From NCBI GenBank assembly GCA_030374765.1, contig JARGXX010000129.1:62001-126000 (forward strand): a stretch of 64,000 bases of DNA, read 5' to 3'. The notes beneath the pieces are model-generated. The model saw only the letters and a program-made list of their open reading frames with translations, was not told the DNA's origin and searched no databases. Of the stretch, positions 33,264 to 44,290 are shown piece by piece. The first letter of the stretch is position 1. The number at the start of each line of letters is the position of its first letter. The position numbers and the translations under genes were made by a program. The stretch is from Agarophyton chilense. Taxonomy: Eukaryota > Rhodophyta > Florideophyceae > Gracilariales > Gracilariaceae.

Positions 33264-33754
33264 GTGGCCAGTTGATAAGATATATAAGGCCTGGGAAACC
33301 GTTCTAGATTGGCCCATAGTGTTCATAAAAACACCGTACTCAGAGAGATAAGTATTTGGTATAGAATGAGCTACTCTTTACCAATAAGCATAAGATTACC
33401 ACCGGTACACGAAGAACAGACAATTTGAAACGGACTTTGGATATTGTGCTTTTTTGCCACCTTGTTCTAAAATGGAGACTCGTGTTCATCATTCTCTTTG
33501 TATCCTTGAGACGAACGAACCTTGAGTAACGGATATTAAAACTAATAGGAATTCGTTAAGCTCCGTAATAAATAAAAGCTATTGGCAAAGCAAACCTTTT
33601 TCTTTATTCGGCCTTTTTTTAACGGTACCTTTTCTAGAAAGCTTCGTATCAAAGTGTTTTGAAAGAAAATTTTTTGTTTCCGAAACTAAGAGTTTTCGTG
33701 CTCTGAAAAGTGAGTGATTCAATCGATTTTAAATGGGCTTTTACATGCACGACG

Positions 33755-34505
33755 GATACAGCGTGTGGTAGTCCACGAGAAACCGTAGCGTACTCAATAG
33801 CGGGTGAATTTCCAAGGAAAACAACTTGGGAAGCGGGCGTCGCCTTGCGAACAACTGTCCTTGAAAGAAGGTGTGTTAAAAGGGATGGTCAAGGGAGCAT
33901 GAGGAGAGAAACGAAGCGTATAGACACGAGATAATGTTTCTTGTACATCAATACCTTAAACACACGAGATCGCTTCTACAAACCTTGTGCCCTCACAAAA
34001 AACCAACAAAACAAACAAAAAATTTCACAAAAAACAATCAATAAAGATCCGTTAATCAGTTCAAAGCGGAAGATATCCTCGAAGCAAGAGCTATAGATCA
34101 AGTACGATTAGCACAAAGGCTATAGGTGATTTTTAGTCGATAGTGACTTTAAGATTCTTAGCGAACACCAAGATGGTGGTAAGTTTGTTTGCCTCTGCCT
34201 TCCTCAACCGAATCCAAGCGCCCTTTACTATGCGAGGAGGCAAAATAGCTATTGTACTGTAAAGTCTACACTGTAGTCTGCCACAAGATTATTATTAGAA
34301 AACTTTCGAATTAAAAATTTTGGTGGTCACACCGTCCAAGTGTGTAGTAGTACCGTGCTATTAAATTATTTCTAATTTCCAATCTATCCATGAAGTATTC
34401 TTCGCATCATATTTCGTTACCGAGTGCAGAGTAAAGAATAGATTATGAATGTCGTAAATTGACTTCGGTGATTTTTGATCATTCGATTCAACGTGCATCT
34501 CAAAT
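33755..34505 (+). repeat. 3' end/LTR-like repeat of a copia family, copy B
   Basis: A diverged partner of 30030-30815, in the same orientation. Its left part still encodes residues resembling the end of the RNase H frame of copy A (TCTTDTACGSPRET against TCAKDVCGIPLKT). Confidence 0.5.
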
Positions 34506-34905
34506 CCTACATATCAGGGCGGGCTTCAATAAAAAAAGCTGCATTTTCTCCAGGTCAAAATCTCTCAAAGACCAAGACGTCACCGCCGAGCCACTGTAGA
34601 ATAAACAATGTAAACGCCGACAGCCCAACGACAACCCTTATGAGCCCAGAAACAATCTTCATTGTCAAATTAATTGCATCTACAGTGACGGCATTAAGAT
34701 CCATTGATATCCATGAGAGCTCTTTGAGTTTGCTCTTTTTCTCACCATCTCATTCAGGCCTAACTTAGACGACTCCAAAAAGTAATATCCTGTTTCCTTA
34801 TGCGCTTTTAGTCATGATAAAGTTGCTACCCTTCTCCTTTTTTATTCAATTCCTGTTTCACCACTTTATTTGGTGTTCCGCTCCGGACTTCTTCTTTTGG
34901 ACTCC

Positions 34906-34910
34906 ACAGC
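34906..34910. repeat. Target-site duplication ACAGC, left of gypsy element 2
   Basis: ACAGC lies directly left of the LTR start at 34911 and recurs directly right of the other LTR at 43726-43730. A 5-bp duplication is usual for Ty3/gypsy integration. Confidence 0.85.
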
Positions 34911-35528
34911 TGTAGTACAATCGCCTCTGGGGTATGCTACTGTCTTTTCTCGGGAGCGTAGTGACGCTCAACGACGCTCAACCTTAGAAGGGAGACGTAG
35001 TAAACCTCGATGGTAACAGGGCCCGTGAAAACCCGCAGGGGCAAACGGCGGGGCGACTAGCCTATACCATGCAGGTGAACGATGGTAGGCGTCGACGCGC
35101 GGGAAAGCCTGTGTGGTAGTTGAGAAACAATAAACCAAAAGGTATAGTCGTGACCCAAGTGATGCCTGTCTTTATCAGATTAGGATGGGGGAGGTGCAGT
35201 TCCCTCTATGCGGTGGACTGCACTCTCCAGATCACCCGGGAGGTGCCAGCAAGGCACGGTATCTGACCTAGTGTCAGAGATCTGGCCAGCACTGGCTACA
35301 GTGCCAGGTGGCCACTCCACTACCTTACTAAAATAAATATAATTACAATTACAAGTACTAACAATTAGTCAACCAGAAGGTACATGTCAACACTACACGG
35401 GGCTGACAACACCTAGATGGTAGCTCGCCCGGAGCTGCGTGGCCGATGATCCCTCGCATCCATCACCTACAGGGTTAGTGTATTATATTGACAACCTCAA
35501 AGGTCAGACCTTCTGCCACTATACGACA
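34911..35528 (-). repeat. Left (3') LTR of gypsy element 2, 618 bp
   Basis: It begins TGTAGTA (TGTCGTA in the sister LTR) and ends TACGACA. Relative to 43092-43725 it has scattered substitutions and lost 16 bp within the 25-bp repeat array near 34952-34986. Confidence 0.9.
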
Positions 35529-35887
35529 GACCCATTCCTACCCGTGAGGCACGCCCTGTGTCTCCTTCTATCAACCCATAGAGGTGTAGCGAGCGACAGC
35601 GGCGCAGGCATCGGAGTGGTGTCTGTGCGCGACGCGCGATCCTTTGAGGTTCATAACTCGGCGCCAGTATCGGTTGGGGAGGGCGCGCGACGACGTCGGC
35701 GCACGAATTGAGCGACAACCAGTCAGGTAGGGACTGTCATGAGGGCGATGCAGTGTCAATAGCGCGTTCGCGGACACTTTTTCGGTAGTGGGCCTGCTTG
35801 CTTGCGATTCTGCTTCCGCATCGCCCACTATCTAACCAAGTTGGTATCTCACCCTTCCCGGTTACTCAAACTTTAGTTCCCTCCTAG

Positions 35888-36211
35888 GTCCCTGCGCGCG
35901 CCGTTTCGCCTGGTCGTTCCCACGTCTCGACAACCCTTCAGGTACTGCTGCCGTGCCATGCACAATACATGGAGGCACCGAACCAACTTGGTGAGTTCCG
36001 GAATCAGTTCCAGTTGGACATGTACCAACTGGGCACCCGTGAGGTTGCCAATCTGGCGAGCGTCTCTGCTGCTGCGCCATCTGATCCTTTGACGGATCCC
36101 CTTCTAGGTGCTAACTTGAACCCTGCGGTTTTTCAACCCGCTCCGGCGGTTCCTCCCGTTCCCAATGCTCCTCAACCGATATGTCCTTCTACTCCCGGCT
36201 TCGGGGGCTAG
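35888..36211 (+). other. Plus-strand ORF antisense to gypsy element 2, between chromodomain and 3' LTR
   Basis: The first ATG in frame is at 35969, giving 80 codons ending in PSTPGFGG. The frame is open back to 35888, where it abuts TTCCCTCCTAG, a plausible 3' splice site. The product is rich in Pro, Ala, Leu and Asn (NLASVSAAAPSDPLTDPLLGANLNP). Element 1 has a plus-strand ORF in the same position (ending at 166). No family is recognised. Confidence 0.35.
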
Positions 36212-36445
36212 ACTTTCTGTCGCTTCACCTTTGAGGTTCTTGTGGCGGCCGCCTGCCACTTGAATTCCTTAGTTTCTCCTTCTTCAAGTAAATTGTTCTC
36301 TCTTCTTGTCTCTTCTATTGTTACATTCGGTTGTTTGTTCGTGTGCTCCCTTGTAGGTAATCTGTCACGTATATGCGTCCAATTTTTGCGGAAAACGACG
36401 TCTTTCTTCCCCTTCCTTAGGCCTGAGTACCACGAAGGTCTAAGG

Positions 36446-37006
36446 TTAGCCGTCTGCGGGCATCGGCTCCTTGCAACGGCGCCAATACCTGATACGGAAG
36501 TGTGGGGGTATTGCAGCTGGGGGTTCGAGGGTGTCCCCTTCTGGGACCCAGCCGTACCACCTGTCGGTGTACTTCAGACCATTGTAGGTTCGCGTGTGGC
36601 CCACCAGACTGTCAACGGGAAATTCCTCTGAGGTTTGGTCTTGATCTTTCGGGGGAACGATACCTCGAGGGTTCATATGTTTCGAGTTGGGAGCTTCGGG
36701 TGTGGGAGCCGGGTCGGGAGCTCCCGCTGTTACCGTGTGAGGTTCCATTTCCGTCCCTGTCAGAGGGTTGTAGTCCGGACCATCCCGTTGTAGTTCACCA
36801 TTCACCTCCATTGGGGTGGGGTCCTCCGAGATTCGAGTGCGCAGAGCTACCGCTCTGGGCTCTCGGGCTGAGATGCCTGCCTCCATGCGATGTTGAACCG
36901 TTTCAGGTGCTACCGTAATACTGTCAATTGATATCTTATTCGGTATTCCATCTTGGTGAACCGTAAAGGGGTGGTCTGATGCGTTCAATACTTTATAAGG
37001 TCCCAC
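36446..37006 (-). pseudogene. Gypsy element 2 pol C-terminus with degenerate chromodomain
   Basis: A 186-codon minus frame begins with the integrase C-terminal GPYKVLNASDHPFTV motif. It continues through a Pro/Glu-rich linker and ends in a chromodomain-like segment (EEFPVDSLVGHTRTYNGLKYTDRWYGWVPEGDTLEPPAAIP). DTLEP replaces DTWEP. It lies in a different frame from integrase, with a break near 37010-37088. Confidence 0.7.
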
Positions 37007-37087
37007 TGATTTGGGTAGAACCTTCGAATTGATATCTCTTTCAATAGCTTCATCGTCTGTTTCATCACCCGGTCGTGGTATTTTACC

Positions 37088-38071
37088 TCAAGGTGGGTTG
37101 TCTATGTAGATATACTGTCCCGACGATACAGAGACCACTTTGGTTACCCTACGGCCGTAGTCGGCCTTGTACCGCTTCTGGGCTGCAGTGAGGCGGCTCT
37201 CTGCATGTTTGAGAGCCCTCCTCAACCTCACAAGGGTATTCCGCTTGAACTGGGCAGGGTTCAGTGCGGCAGCTGCAGTGCTGGTGGTATGATCTCCCTG
37301 CACTACAATACCTGGGGGGTGTCGCGAAACAACCAAATCAAAGGGAGTGGTCTGCGTTAACCGGTGTATCTGAAGGTTATAGGAGTAGGTGAGTGGTTGC
37401 ACCAGCTCATCCCACCCATTTTGGTGCTCTTTCGTATAGTGTCGTAGCCTTGATACCAATTTGTGGTTGAAGCGCTCGACCTGTCCGTTCGTCTGCGGGT
37501 GGTAGGCCGTAGTGCAATAGTGCTTAATACCCAATAGGTTGCAGACTGCTTCGAAGAACTTCGATGCCAAGTTTGAACCATTATCGGTAAGTAGGCACAG
37601 TGGTGCACCATACGGGTAGACACAATTGTTGAGGAACGCGATTTCCAGCGTTGTTGACTTCGTCTCCTTTAAAGGTATCGCTCTCGTGAGCTTCGAGAAC
37701 CTGTCGGTGATCACTAGAATGTACTGATACCCATTCTTGGTTTTGGGAAGCGGTCCTAGAAAATATATCGCAACAAACTCCAGTGGACCCGCTGCTGGGA
37801 ACAGCTTGAGGTACTTTCGATGCTTTCGAATACCACCGCAGGTACGAACACAAGATTCACATTGACCTACAAAGGTATAGACATCATGGGCCATATGAGG
37901 CCAATAGAACCGTTGCCTCAAGGTGTAATACATCCTGGTGGCACCGGAATGTCCCGATAGTCGCGGGTAGTGCGCGAGGTACAAGACTCTCGGGCGCAGT
38001 GCCTCCGAAACCACCTTTTGAAGGCTACCATCCAAGGTTGAACTACTCACGATGTACCCATTGTGGTCCAC
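37088..38071 (-). pseudogene. Gypsy element 2 integrase, first catalytic Asp replaced by Tyr
   Basis: A 327-codon frame. The HHCC zinc finger (HYPRLSGH, then CESC) is intact, followed by FYWPHM. At the catalytic core the expected Asp in VAxDxLGPLP is Tyr103 (VAIYFLGPLP). Asp163 (LLTDNGS) and Glu199 (GQVERFN) remain with 35-residue spacing. Without the first Asp the enzyme should be inactive. Confidence 0.85.
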
Positions 38072-38128
38072 ATCAAACGGTGATTCTTTGAAATCAATCT
38101 GGTCAGCAAGGGTTCTGCAGTACGCATC

Positions 38129-39550
38129 CTAGGCCTGTTCTCGTAGAAATTCCTCTCGGGTTACGGGCATGACGTTCGTTTCCTTTAGGGTCAGTTTCTG
38201 CGTGGCCATGTCGGTGTTCCGCAAGGCACCTTCTTCAAAGAAGTCCCAACATCCTTCTAGGTGTTCGCCGGTACCATTTTCGTTTGATGACACCAAAAAG
38301 CAAGGGATATCATCGTCCACCGGTTCTGTCTCTAGCCCTGAGGTGTTTAAGAGTGACATAGCGTCAGCTATGTTGTGCTTGATACCTGGACGGTACTGTA
38401 CGTCGTAATCAAACTCCGGCAGTCTCAACCTCCAACGGGCAAGTCTACCAGACGCATCTGCGAGTCCAAGGATCCACCTTAAGGCGTAGTGGTCCGTGCG
38501 CAACGTAAAGCGCTCACCATACAGGTATGGACGGAGCATCAACATGCTCCACAATACTTCTAGACATTCCTTCTCGGTTACCGTGTATATCTGCTCCGCC
38601 TCATTCATAGCACGGCTCCAGTATCCTATAGGTATTTTGTCTCCGATGTGCTGCTCCTGCATGAGACAAAAACCAATTTGGGCATGGGATGCATCTGTAT
38701 CCAGCGTGTATGGTAGACCTGTTTTCGGTAACGCTAAGCGTGGCGGCGACAACAGCGCTCGTTTCAATTCCTCAAAGGTATCCATTTCTTCGTTCGATAG
38801 ATTCTCAAACCGTTCAGGCTCACTTTTCTGGAGCTTTTTGTTGAGGGGAGCCGCTATTTTCGCGAATCCCTTCACGAAGCGACGATAGACGTTACATAAA
38901 CCTATAAAGGATCGTACTTCTGTCTGGGATCGTGGCAACTTGACCTCCTGTACGGCTCTTATGTTGCTCGGTGCAACCTCTAGGATACCAGGGCCTATGA
39001 TGTGGCCCAGGTATTCAACAGTTCTGGTAAAGAAGACGCATTTGCGTAGCTTCAGCGTCCCCCCCGCCTCAGCTAGGAGGGTTGGTACGGTGCGTACGTG
39101 AGCAAAATGATCTTCTACAGATCTGGAATAGATGATTACATCATCGATGTATACTAAGGCGGTTGTCCATTTAACCTTCGAAAGGATGATGTCCAGCGGC
39201 CTTTGAGAGGTGGCTGGAGCATTGCGCAACCCAAATGGCATCCGCGTGAAGCGAAAAAAACCTGCATGGCACGTGAAGGTCGTTTTTTCTCGATCTTACT
39301 CACCTACGGGTACCTGCCAATAACCACAATTTGCATCCAACGTGGTAAATATCTGCGCATCTCCCAAGGAGTAGATGCACTCATCCATTCTAGGTATCGG
39401 GCACGAATCCCTGACGGTCACGCTATTGAGTCTCCTGTAGTTCACACAGAACCTCATACGGTTATTCTCTTTCTTCTGAACCAGAACCACGGGACTAGCC
39501 CAATCTGAGTTGGTTGGTTCGAGTACAACTTCTTGGAGCATTCGCTCCAC
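38129..39550 (-). pseudogene. Gypsy element 2 reverse transcriptase and RNase H
   Basis: The frame from 39550 holds fingers and palm motifs (WASPVVLVQKK, NYRRLNSVTV, FTTLDANCGYWQVPVGE). It stops at TAA 39296-39298 and continues in the same frame with MPFGLRNAPAT and the YIDD active site. RNase H follows, with LDTDASHAQIG, EKECLEVLW, RTDHYALRW and IADAMSLL. Another in-frame stop lies just upstream, near 39598-39600. Confidence 0.85.
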
Positions 39551-39742
39551 TTCTTTGAGTTCTACTTCTCTCGCCTTCGGACCTCCACGGTATGGTTATT
39601 GATAAATCGTCTTCGAGCCAGGGAGGAGCTCGATGCGATGCTGTGTGGTCTTAATTTGGCTCAGATGGCCTGACCACATGGTTTCGAACTCCTCCAGAAG
39701 GTCGATAATACGGCCCCGCAGTTCGCCGTTATCTTCACCGAT

Positions 39743-40747
39743 CTATACTTTATCTTGCAATTGCCTCTCAGGGTCAGGTTCCTCTTCTTTTTCTACCGAT
39801 GCCTTATTGGTAAGCTTTGATTCCAAGTTGGTATTTGTCGATACCTTTGTGGTTGTGGACGCATTTGCGCACCCCCCTTCCTTATCGAAGGCGACCTCGC
39901 CGAGATCAGTGTGAGCTACGATGAAGACCCCTTGTGGTGCCGATAGTGCGATTCCAACATTGGTATTTTTTGGCAACTTCACGTCATGACTGCTGAAGTT
40001 GCTGAGACACACCTTAAAGGGTTGATTTGGGATGTTGTCGACAATCCCGTTGGCCATCAAGGTGAGGTGTCGATGTGCTAACCTCGGATGGTTTTATAGT
40101 ATGACCAGCCCGAGGGTCTCACACGACACCTCTACCAATATTTGGTGCATTGGCGGGATAACAACCTGTTTGGTAATGCGCACTTTTTTGGAAACCGTTT
40201 TGGGGGATATCGTCTTTTTCGGATTGACGAACCATCCCCGTTTGGTTTCCGTATTACCTAAAATGGCAATTCGTCCCCCGTGACGTAGGGCGACGGTACG
40301 GGAACCAGGAAGGATTGCTTTGACATGTCTGTCAATGACGTTCGTACCTAGTAGGCAGTCTGTTGGTAACCGGTCGACCACAAAGAATTGCAGTCTTACC
40401 TTGAGGTGTCCGAGCTGCACCACAGTGGTGAGCATACCTCTAAGGTTTAATGGGCGCTCATTTGCATCCACCAGCGGGTTGTTGTCGGGAGGTCGGCTCA
40501 AGTTCCGAAGTACCGCCTCAGGTATGACGCAGGAGTTCAGGACGTTTGGGCCGGCCCCCGTATCCAACACCCAGGTGACCGGAACCGCAAGGCGATCGGA
40601 GAAACACATTGAAGCACGTACTTTATAGTTATTGTACTTCATATGACAAACCGGAACTGGTTGTGACGTGTTCTCTTCCACCTTCAAGGTTCTGGGTATC
40701 GATTGGCCTTCCAGTTGCAGGTTGGGTTCGGCCATTACGCCAACCAT
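39743..40747 (-). pseudogene. Gypsy element 2 protease region of pol
   Basis: The minus frame from 40747 carries the aspartic protease site VLDTGAGPNVLN and a LLGTNVIDRHV block. It ends at 40094 and resumes from 40060 in another frame with the connector before RT (NQPFKVCLSNFSSHDVKLPKNTNVG). An ATG overlaps the gag stop as TAATG. Confidence 0.8.
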
Positions 40748-42944
40748 TCGGTGATTTCCTCCTGTACGGGAGGGGTTGAGTCCAAGTTTGGGGTTTCCTC
40801 GATGGTATTGACCTGTAACGGTGCACTAGGTTGGAACCTATTTGGTGCCTGCATTGAAGACCCATAGAGGCGTTGGTGATTCTGCATGCGAGCCTGAATC
40901 AACTGGTCTCTCACCCCTGGAGGTAAACTAGCGCAATTGTTTGCCAAATGGTCTGTCGCGAGACAGAACCAGCAAACGAGGCCTCCAGTTTGGGGGTCTC
41001 GCGTTACCATTGAGGGGGGCCTCGAAACCTGGTTGGTAGGAGCAGTGGCGTAGAATGTGGGTGGCGAGTTATGGGAGCTCGCTCCCTGCATCCTATGCGA
41101 GCTCACCGCACTTGGCGGCGCTTGTACAGAGTTTGGTGTACGCGTTGACGACCATTTTCTTACCGTCGAAGGTTTTGAGAACCGCCCCTGGGTCGCTACC
41201 AAGTGGATAGCGGTTCCTGTAGGTACTTCGATGTGCGAACTACCCTCTGAGGTTGTTGTGTCTTCAATTTCCAAGACTGACCTTTTCGATTTATCCTTCT
41301 AGGTTGGAGGCACGTCTGGTCTCTTTACCAGCCGAAGGGTATCTCCAAGGCCCTGGGAGTATCGAGCCAGCCCATTGTAGTATAAGTTTCGGTTAGTGGC
41401 CAGGTAATTGCGTACCTGGGAACGGATCGCTTTGTCGACATTGTCGGCAAATAGCGACTTTAACCTAGAGGTAGTGAACACATTACCACAACGGGTTGTC
41501 AGATTCCAAAGCGCGAGTGAAAACACCGAATCGGTTTGCCCAGACCTTTGATGGTAAGCGAGGACTTCCAAGTAAGCCACTTGGATAACCTCATCGGTGG
41601 CGTATGTTTCCAAAAGGAAATTGACCACCTCTGGGTATGACTCCAACATCTCCGTGCCATTCTCATCCATCGCTAAGGTACTGCCGCGGAGCATACCCTG
41701 CAGCAAGAAGTATGCTTTTCCTTTAAGGTAAAACTGAAATAGCCACATAGCAGCGCCCTCGGAAACCCCATTTTGGTCACATGCAAGCTTGAACTTCTAC
41801 AGAAACTCAATTACCGCAATAGGATCCGTACCTGTGAAGGTTGTGTCACCCATTTGGAAGCTGAGCTTCTTGTGGTGCTTAGTAATCTTCTGAGCAACCT
41901 CTTGGGTGTATTCAGAAGAATTGTTGATCAACCGATAAGTCCTGTAGTCAACCGCTTTGGTGAACATATGTTCAAGGGTTGATGCACCTCCAGGTCCATT
42001 TCGGTGTCCGACTCAGAGTCGGCCGACTCATTGTATCGCTTTTTACGCTTTCGGGTCTTATTCGACGACTTCTTCGTCGACCTGTTCGTTTTCTTCTTCT
42101 TCTTACCTTTACGGTCATCATCCGACGATGAACGCGTATCGGAACTGGAGCCTGACGAGTCGGGGTCTGAATCATCCTCTCGATTCTTTCCCCTCTTCGT
42201 CCTTCGCTTCTTCCCTTTTCGGTTTCTTCGTTGCTCATCCAACGAGTCAGACGAATCGTCCTCGGAACCACTTCCATGGGTATCCTTTTGAACGAAACCA
42301 GTAATTGGTGGCAGGTAAATGTCTTGAGGATCTACCTTCCCCGGGACCTCTTGACTCTTCCTTGGACCTTGTAGGTACTCACTATCAGTAGGTAAGTATT
42401 TGGAATGGGTGAAATGATCCATTTGGAACCCTTGTGGTATGCGCTTTGCGATGTTCACCTGTTAAGGTCGGGATTCTGCGAATCCCTCGGAAACCCAAAG
42501 GTCCTGCACAGCGCAGTAAACATGCTCCCTAGCATCTGTAAAGAGATACTGTTTCACCATTTTAGGTATCCTGACCGATAGCTCTTGAGATGCTCGGTCA
42601 ACCACAATACGGGTAAAAGCATCGACGTCCACTGAGGGCGGAACCATCCGGGTATCCGACTTCTCCTTTACGGTGAATGCATCCTCGACTGCGAGGGTGA
42701 CGAGCGCTTTCACTCGCTCTTCGAGCTGAGGCCATAGCCCCTCCGCTGCAACCTCAATTGGTAGTTCCCTTTGAGGTTCCGTTGCCATAGGCGGCGGACC
42801 ATGTACCTTTATTGTTTTATCCCGAGGGTGCCGGAGCAGCTCCTCGGGGTTTTCCAGAATCGGTTGAGCCGATGGGGCTCCTTTAGGACCTATATGGCTT
42901 GGCGGGGCGCTCGCACCACGCGTAATCCTTTTAGGTCGTTCCAT
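40735..42944 (-). pseudogene. Gypsy element 2 Gag
   Basis: The likely ATG is at 42944 (MERPKRITRG), although the frame is open further up into the LTR. Segments are 42944-42462, 42458-41928 (Lys/Ser/Asp-rich), 41748-41299 (capsid-like) and 41274-40735, which holds the CCHC knuckle CWFCLATDHLANNC. In-frame stops are at 42462-42464 and 41299-41301, with a frame change between 41928 and 41748. The same order of parts is seen in the intact Gag of element 1. Confidence 0.82.
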
Positions 42945-43070
42945 TGGTGACCAATAGTGGTATCCTGTATTGCCTTGCGGGATTTCCTGAAACCAAATAG
43001 GTGTACGAGCGTCCAATCCTTCTCGGAATCTCGTGTCAACCGTGAAGGTACGACGAAACCTAAAAATTCT

Positions 43071-43088
43071 TTCTAAGTCGGGAGACCA
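43071..43088 (-). promoter_or_regulatory. Primer binding site of gypsy element 2
   Basis: The minus strand reads TGGTCTCCCGACTTAGAA, three bases inside the 5' LTR, and matches element 1 at 17 of 18 positions. Confidence 0.75.
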
Positions 43089-43091
43089 AAA

Positions 43092-43725
43092 TGTCGTACA
43101 ATCACCTCTGGGGTATGCTACTGTCTTGTCTCGGGAGCGTAGTGACACTCAACCGTAGGGAGCGTGTTGACGCTCAACCTTAGAAGGTAGACATAGTAAA
43201 ACTCGATGGTAACAGGGCACCGTGAGAACCCGCAGGGGCAAACGGCGGGGCAACTAGCCTATACCGTGTAGGTGGACGATGGTAGGCGTCGACGCGCGGG
43301 AAAGCCTGTGTGGTAGTTGAGAAACGATGACCCAAAAGGTATAGTCGTGACCCAAGTGGTGCCTATCTTTTTCAGATTAGGATGGGGGAGATGCAGTTTC
43401 TTGTATGCAGTGGACTGCACTCTCCAGATCACCAGGGTGGTGCCAGCAAGGCACGATCTTTGACCTAGTGTCAGAGACCTGGCCACCACTGGCTACAGTG
43501 CCAGGTGACCACTCCACTACTGTACTAAAATAAATATAATTACAATTACAAGTACCAACAATTACTCAACCAGAAGGTACATGTCAACACTACATGTGGC
43601 TGACAACACCTAGATGGTAGCTCGCCCGGAGCCGCATGGCCGATGATCCCTCGCATCCATCACTTACAAGTTCAGTGTAGTATATTGACAACCTCAAAGG
43701 TCAGACCTTCCGCCACTATACGACA
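43092..43725 (-). repeat. Right (5') LTR of gypsy element 2, 634 bp
   Basis: It begins TGTCGTA and ends TACGACA, 7-bp perfect inverted ends. It holds two 25-bp tandem units (43133-43157, 43158-43182) and is followed by the target duplication ACAGC. Confidence 0.92.
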
Positions 43726-44290
43726 ACAGCCGACTGCTGGGCTTTCTATCTTCATTTTTCGTCTTTCTCTTTACGATCTTCTAACATTTCACCGATAGTC
43801 TTATACTTTGATGGAGTCCTACATTCTATGTCAAAAAACTTCGATTTGACATACCTGGCTCCGACGCACTCTGGCTTAGTGCATGAAGGAGTGACAGCTT
43901 CTACAATACTTCGATGAGTAGGTTCCAAGTTCTTTAAAAGATCTTTAGGAATCCTTGTCTTCCAATATAAGCTTTCGTCACCCTCAAAACTGCCCAAACT
44001 TTCTGATAGACCCCAAAAGCTTTCCTTCGTCGCTGAACTGCACGAACTTTAGATGCAAAAGAACCATTTTCTGGTTCTGATAAAAGACGAAATTTCAGCA
44101 TGGCCGCTTTAAAACGATTTTCATACTGTGGTGAAAACAAAAACAACCTGATAGCTTTGAAGGCTGATTTGATTGCTTTTGTTGTAAAAATATGATGATT
44201 TTTTACATAGCACGAATGATTGAAGTGCGATGTCTGAGTTTTAAGAACCCAAAACCTGTTGAATTCGTATTTCACAAATCTTAAGGATGT
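43726..44290 (-). pseudogene. Unrecognised coding remnant at the gypsy element 2 insertion site
   Basis: Two minus frames (44275-43934 and 43997-43752) join into one plausible protein by a frame switch near 43960. The text includes FWVLKTQTSHFNHSCYVKNHH and LPKDLLKNLEPTHRSIVEAVTPSCTKP-like stretches. The W...HxNHS pattern faintly recalls zinc-binding or transposase N-terminal domains. It is unproven. It is either a host gene disrupted by gypsy element 2 or an older transposon. Confidence 0.25.

Larger units (their letters stand above)
30816..33754. other. AT-rich spacer, no gene recognised
   Basis: Only short, motif-free ORFs are present. Local structures are a 25-bp tandem duplication (31387-31436), a GC-rich hairpin (31637-31677) and a degenerate 31-32-bp tandem repeat (33201-33263). 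Confidence 0.35.
34911..43725 (-). mobile_element. Ty3/gypsy chromovirus-type retrotransposon, element 2 (complete, multiply mutated)
   Basis: It is bounded by LTRs 34911-35528 and 43092-43725 and by the target duplication ACAGC on both sides. On the minus strand it has a primer binding site (43088-43071), gag (42944-40735), protease, RT, RNase H, integrase and chromodomain (40747-36446). Gag and pol contain several in-frame stops and frameshifts, and integrase lacks its first catalytic Asp, so this copy cannot move by itself. It shares architecture and primer site with element 1, but the LTRs are of a different family. Confidence 0.93.
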
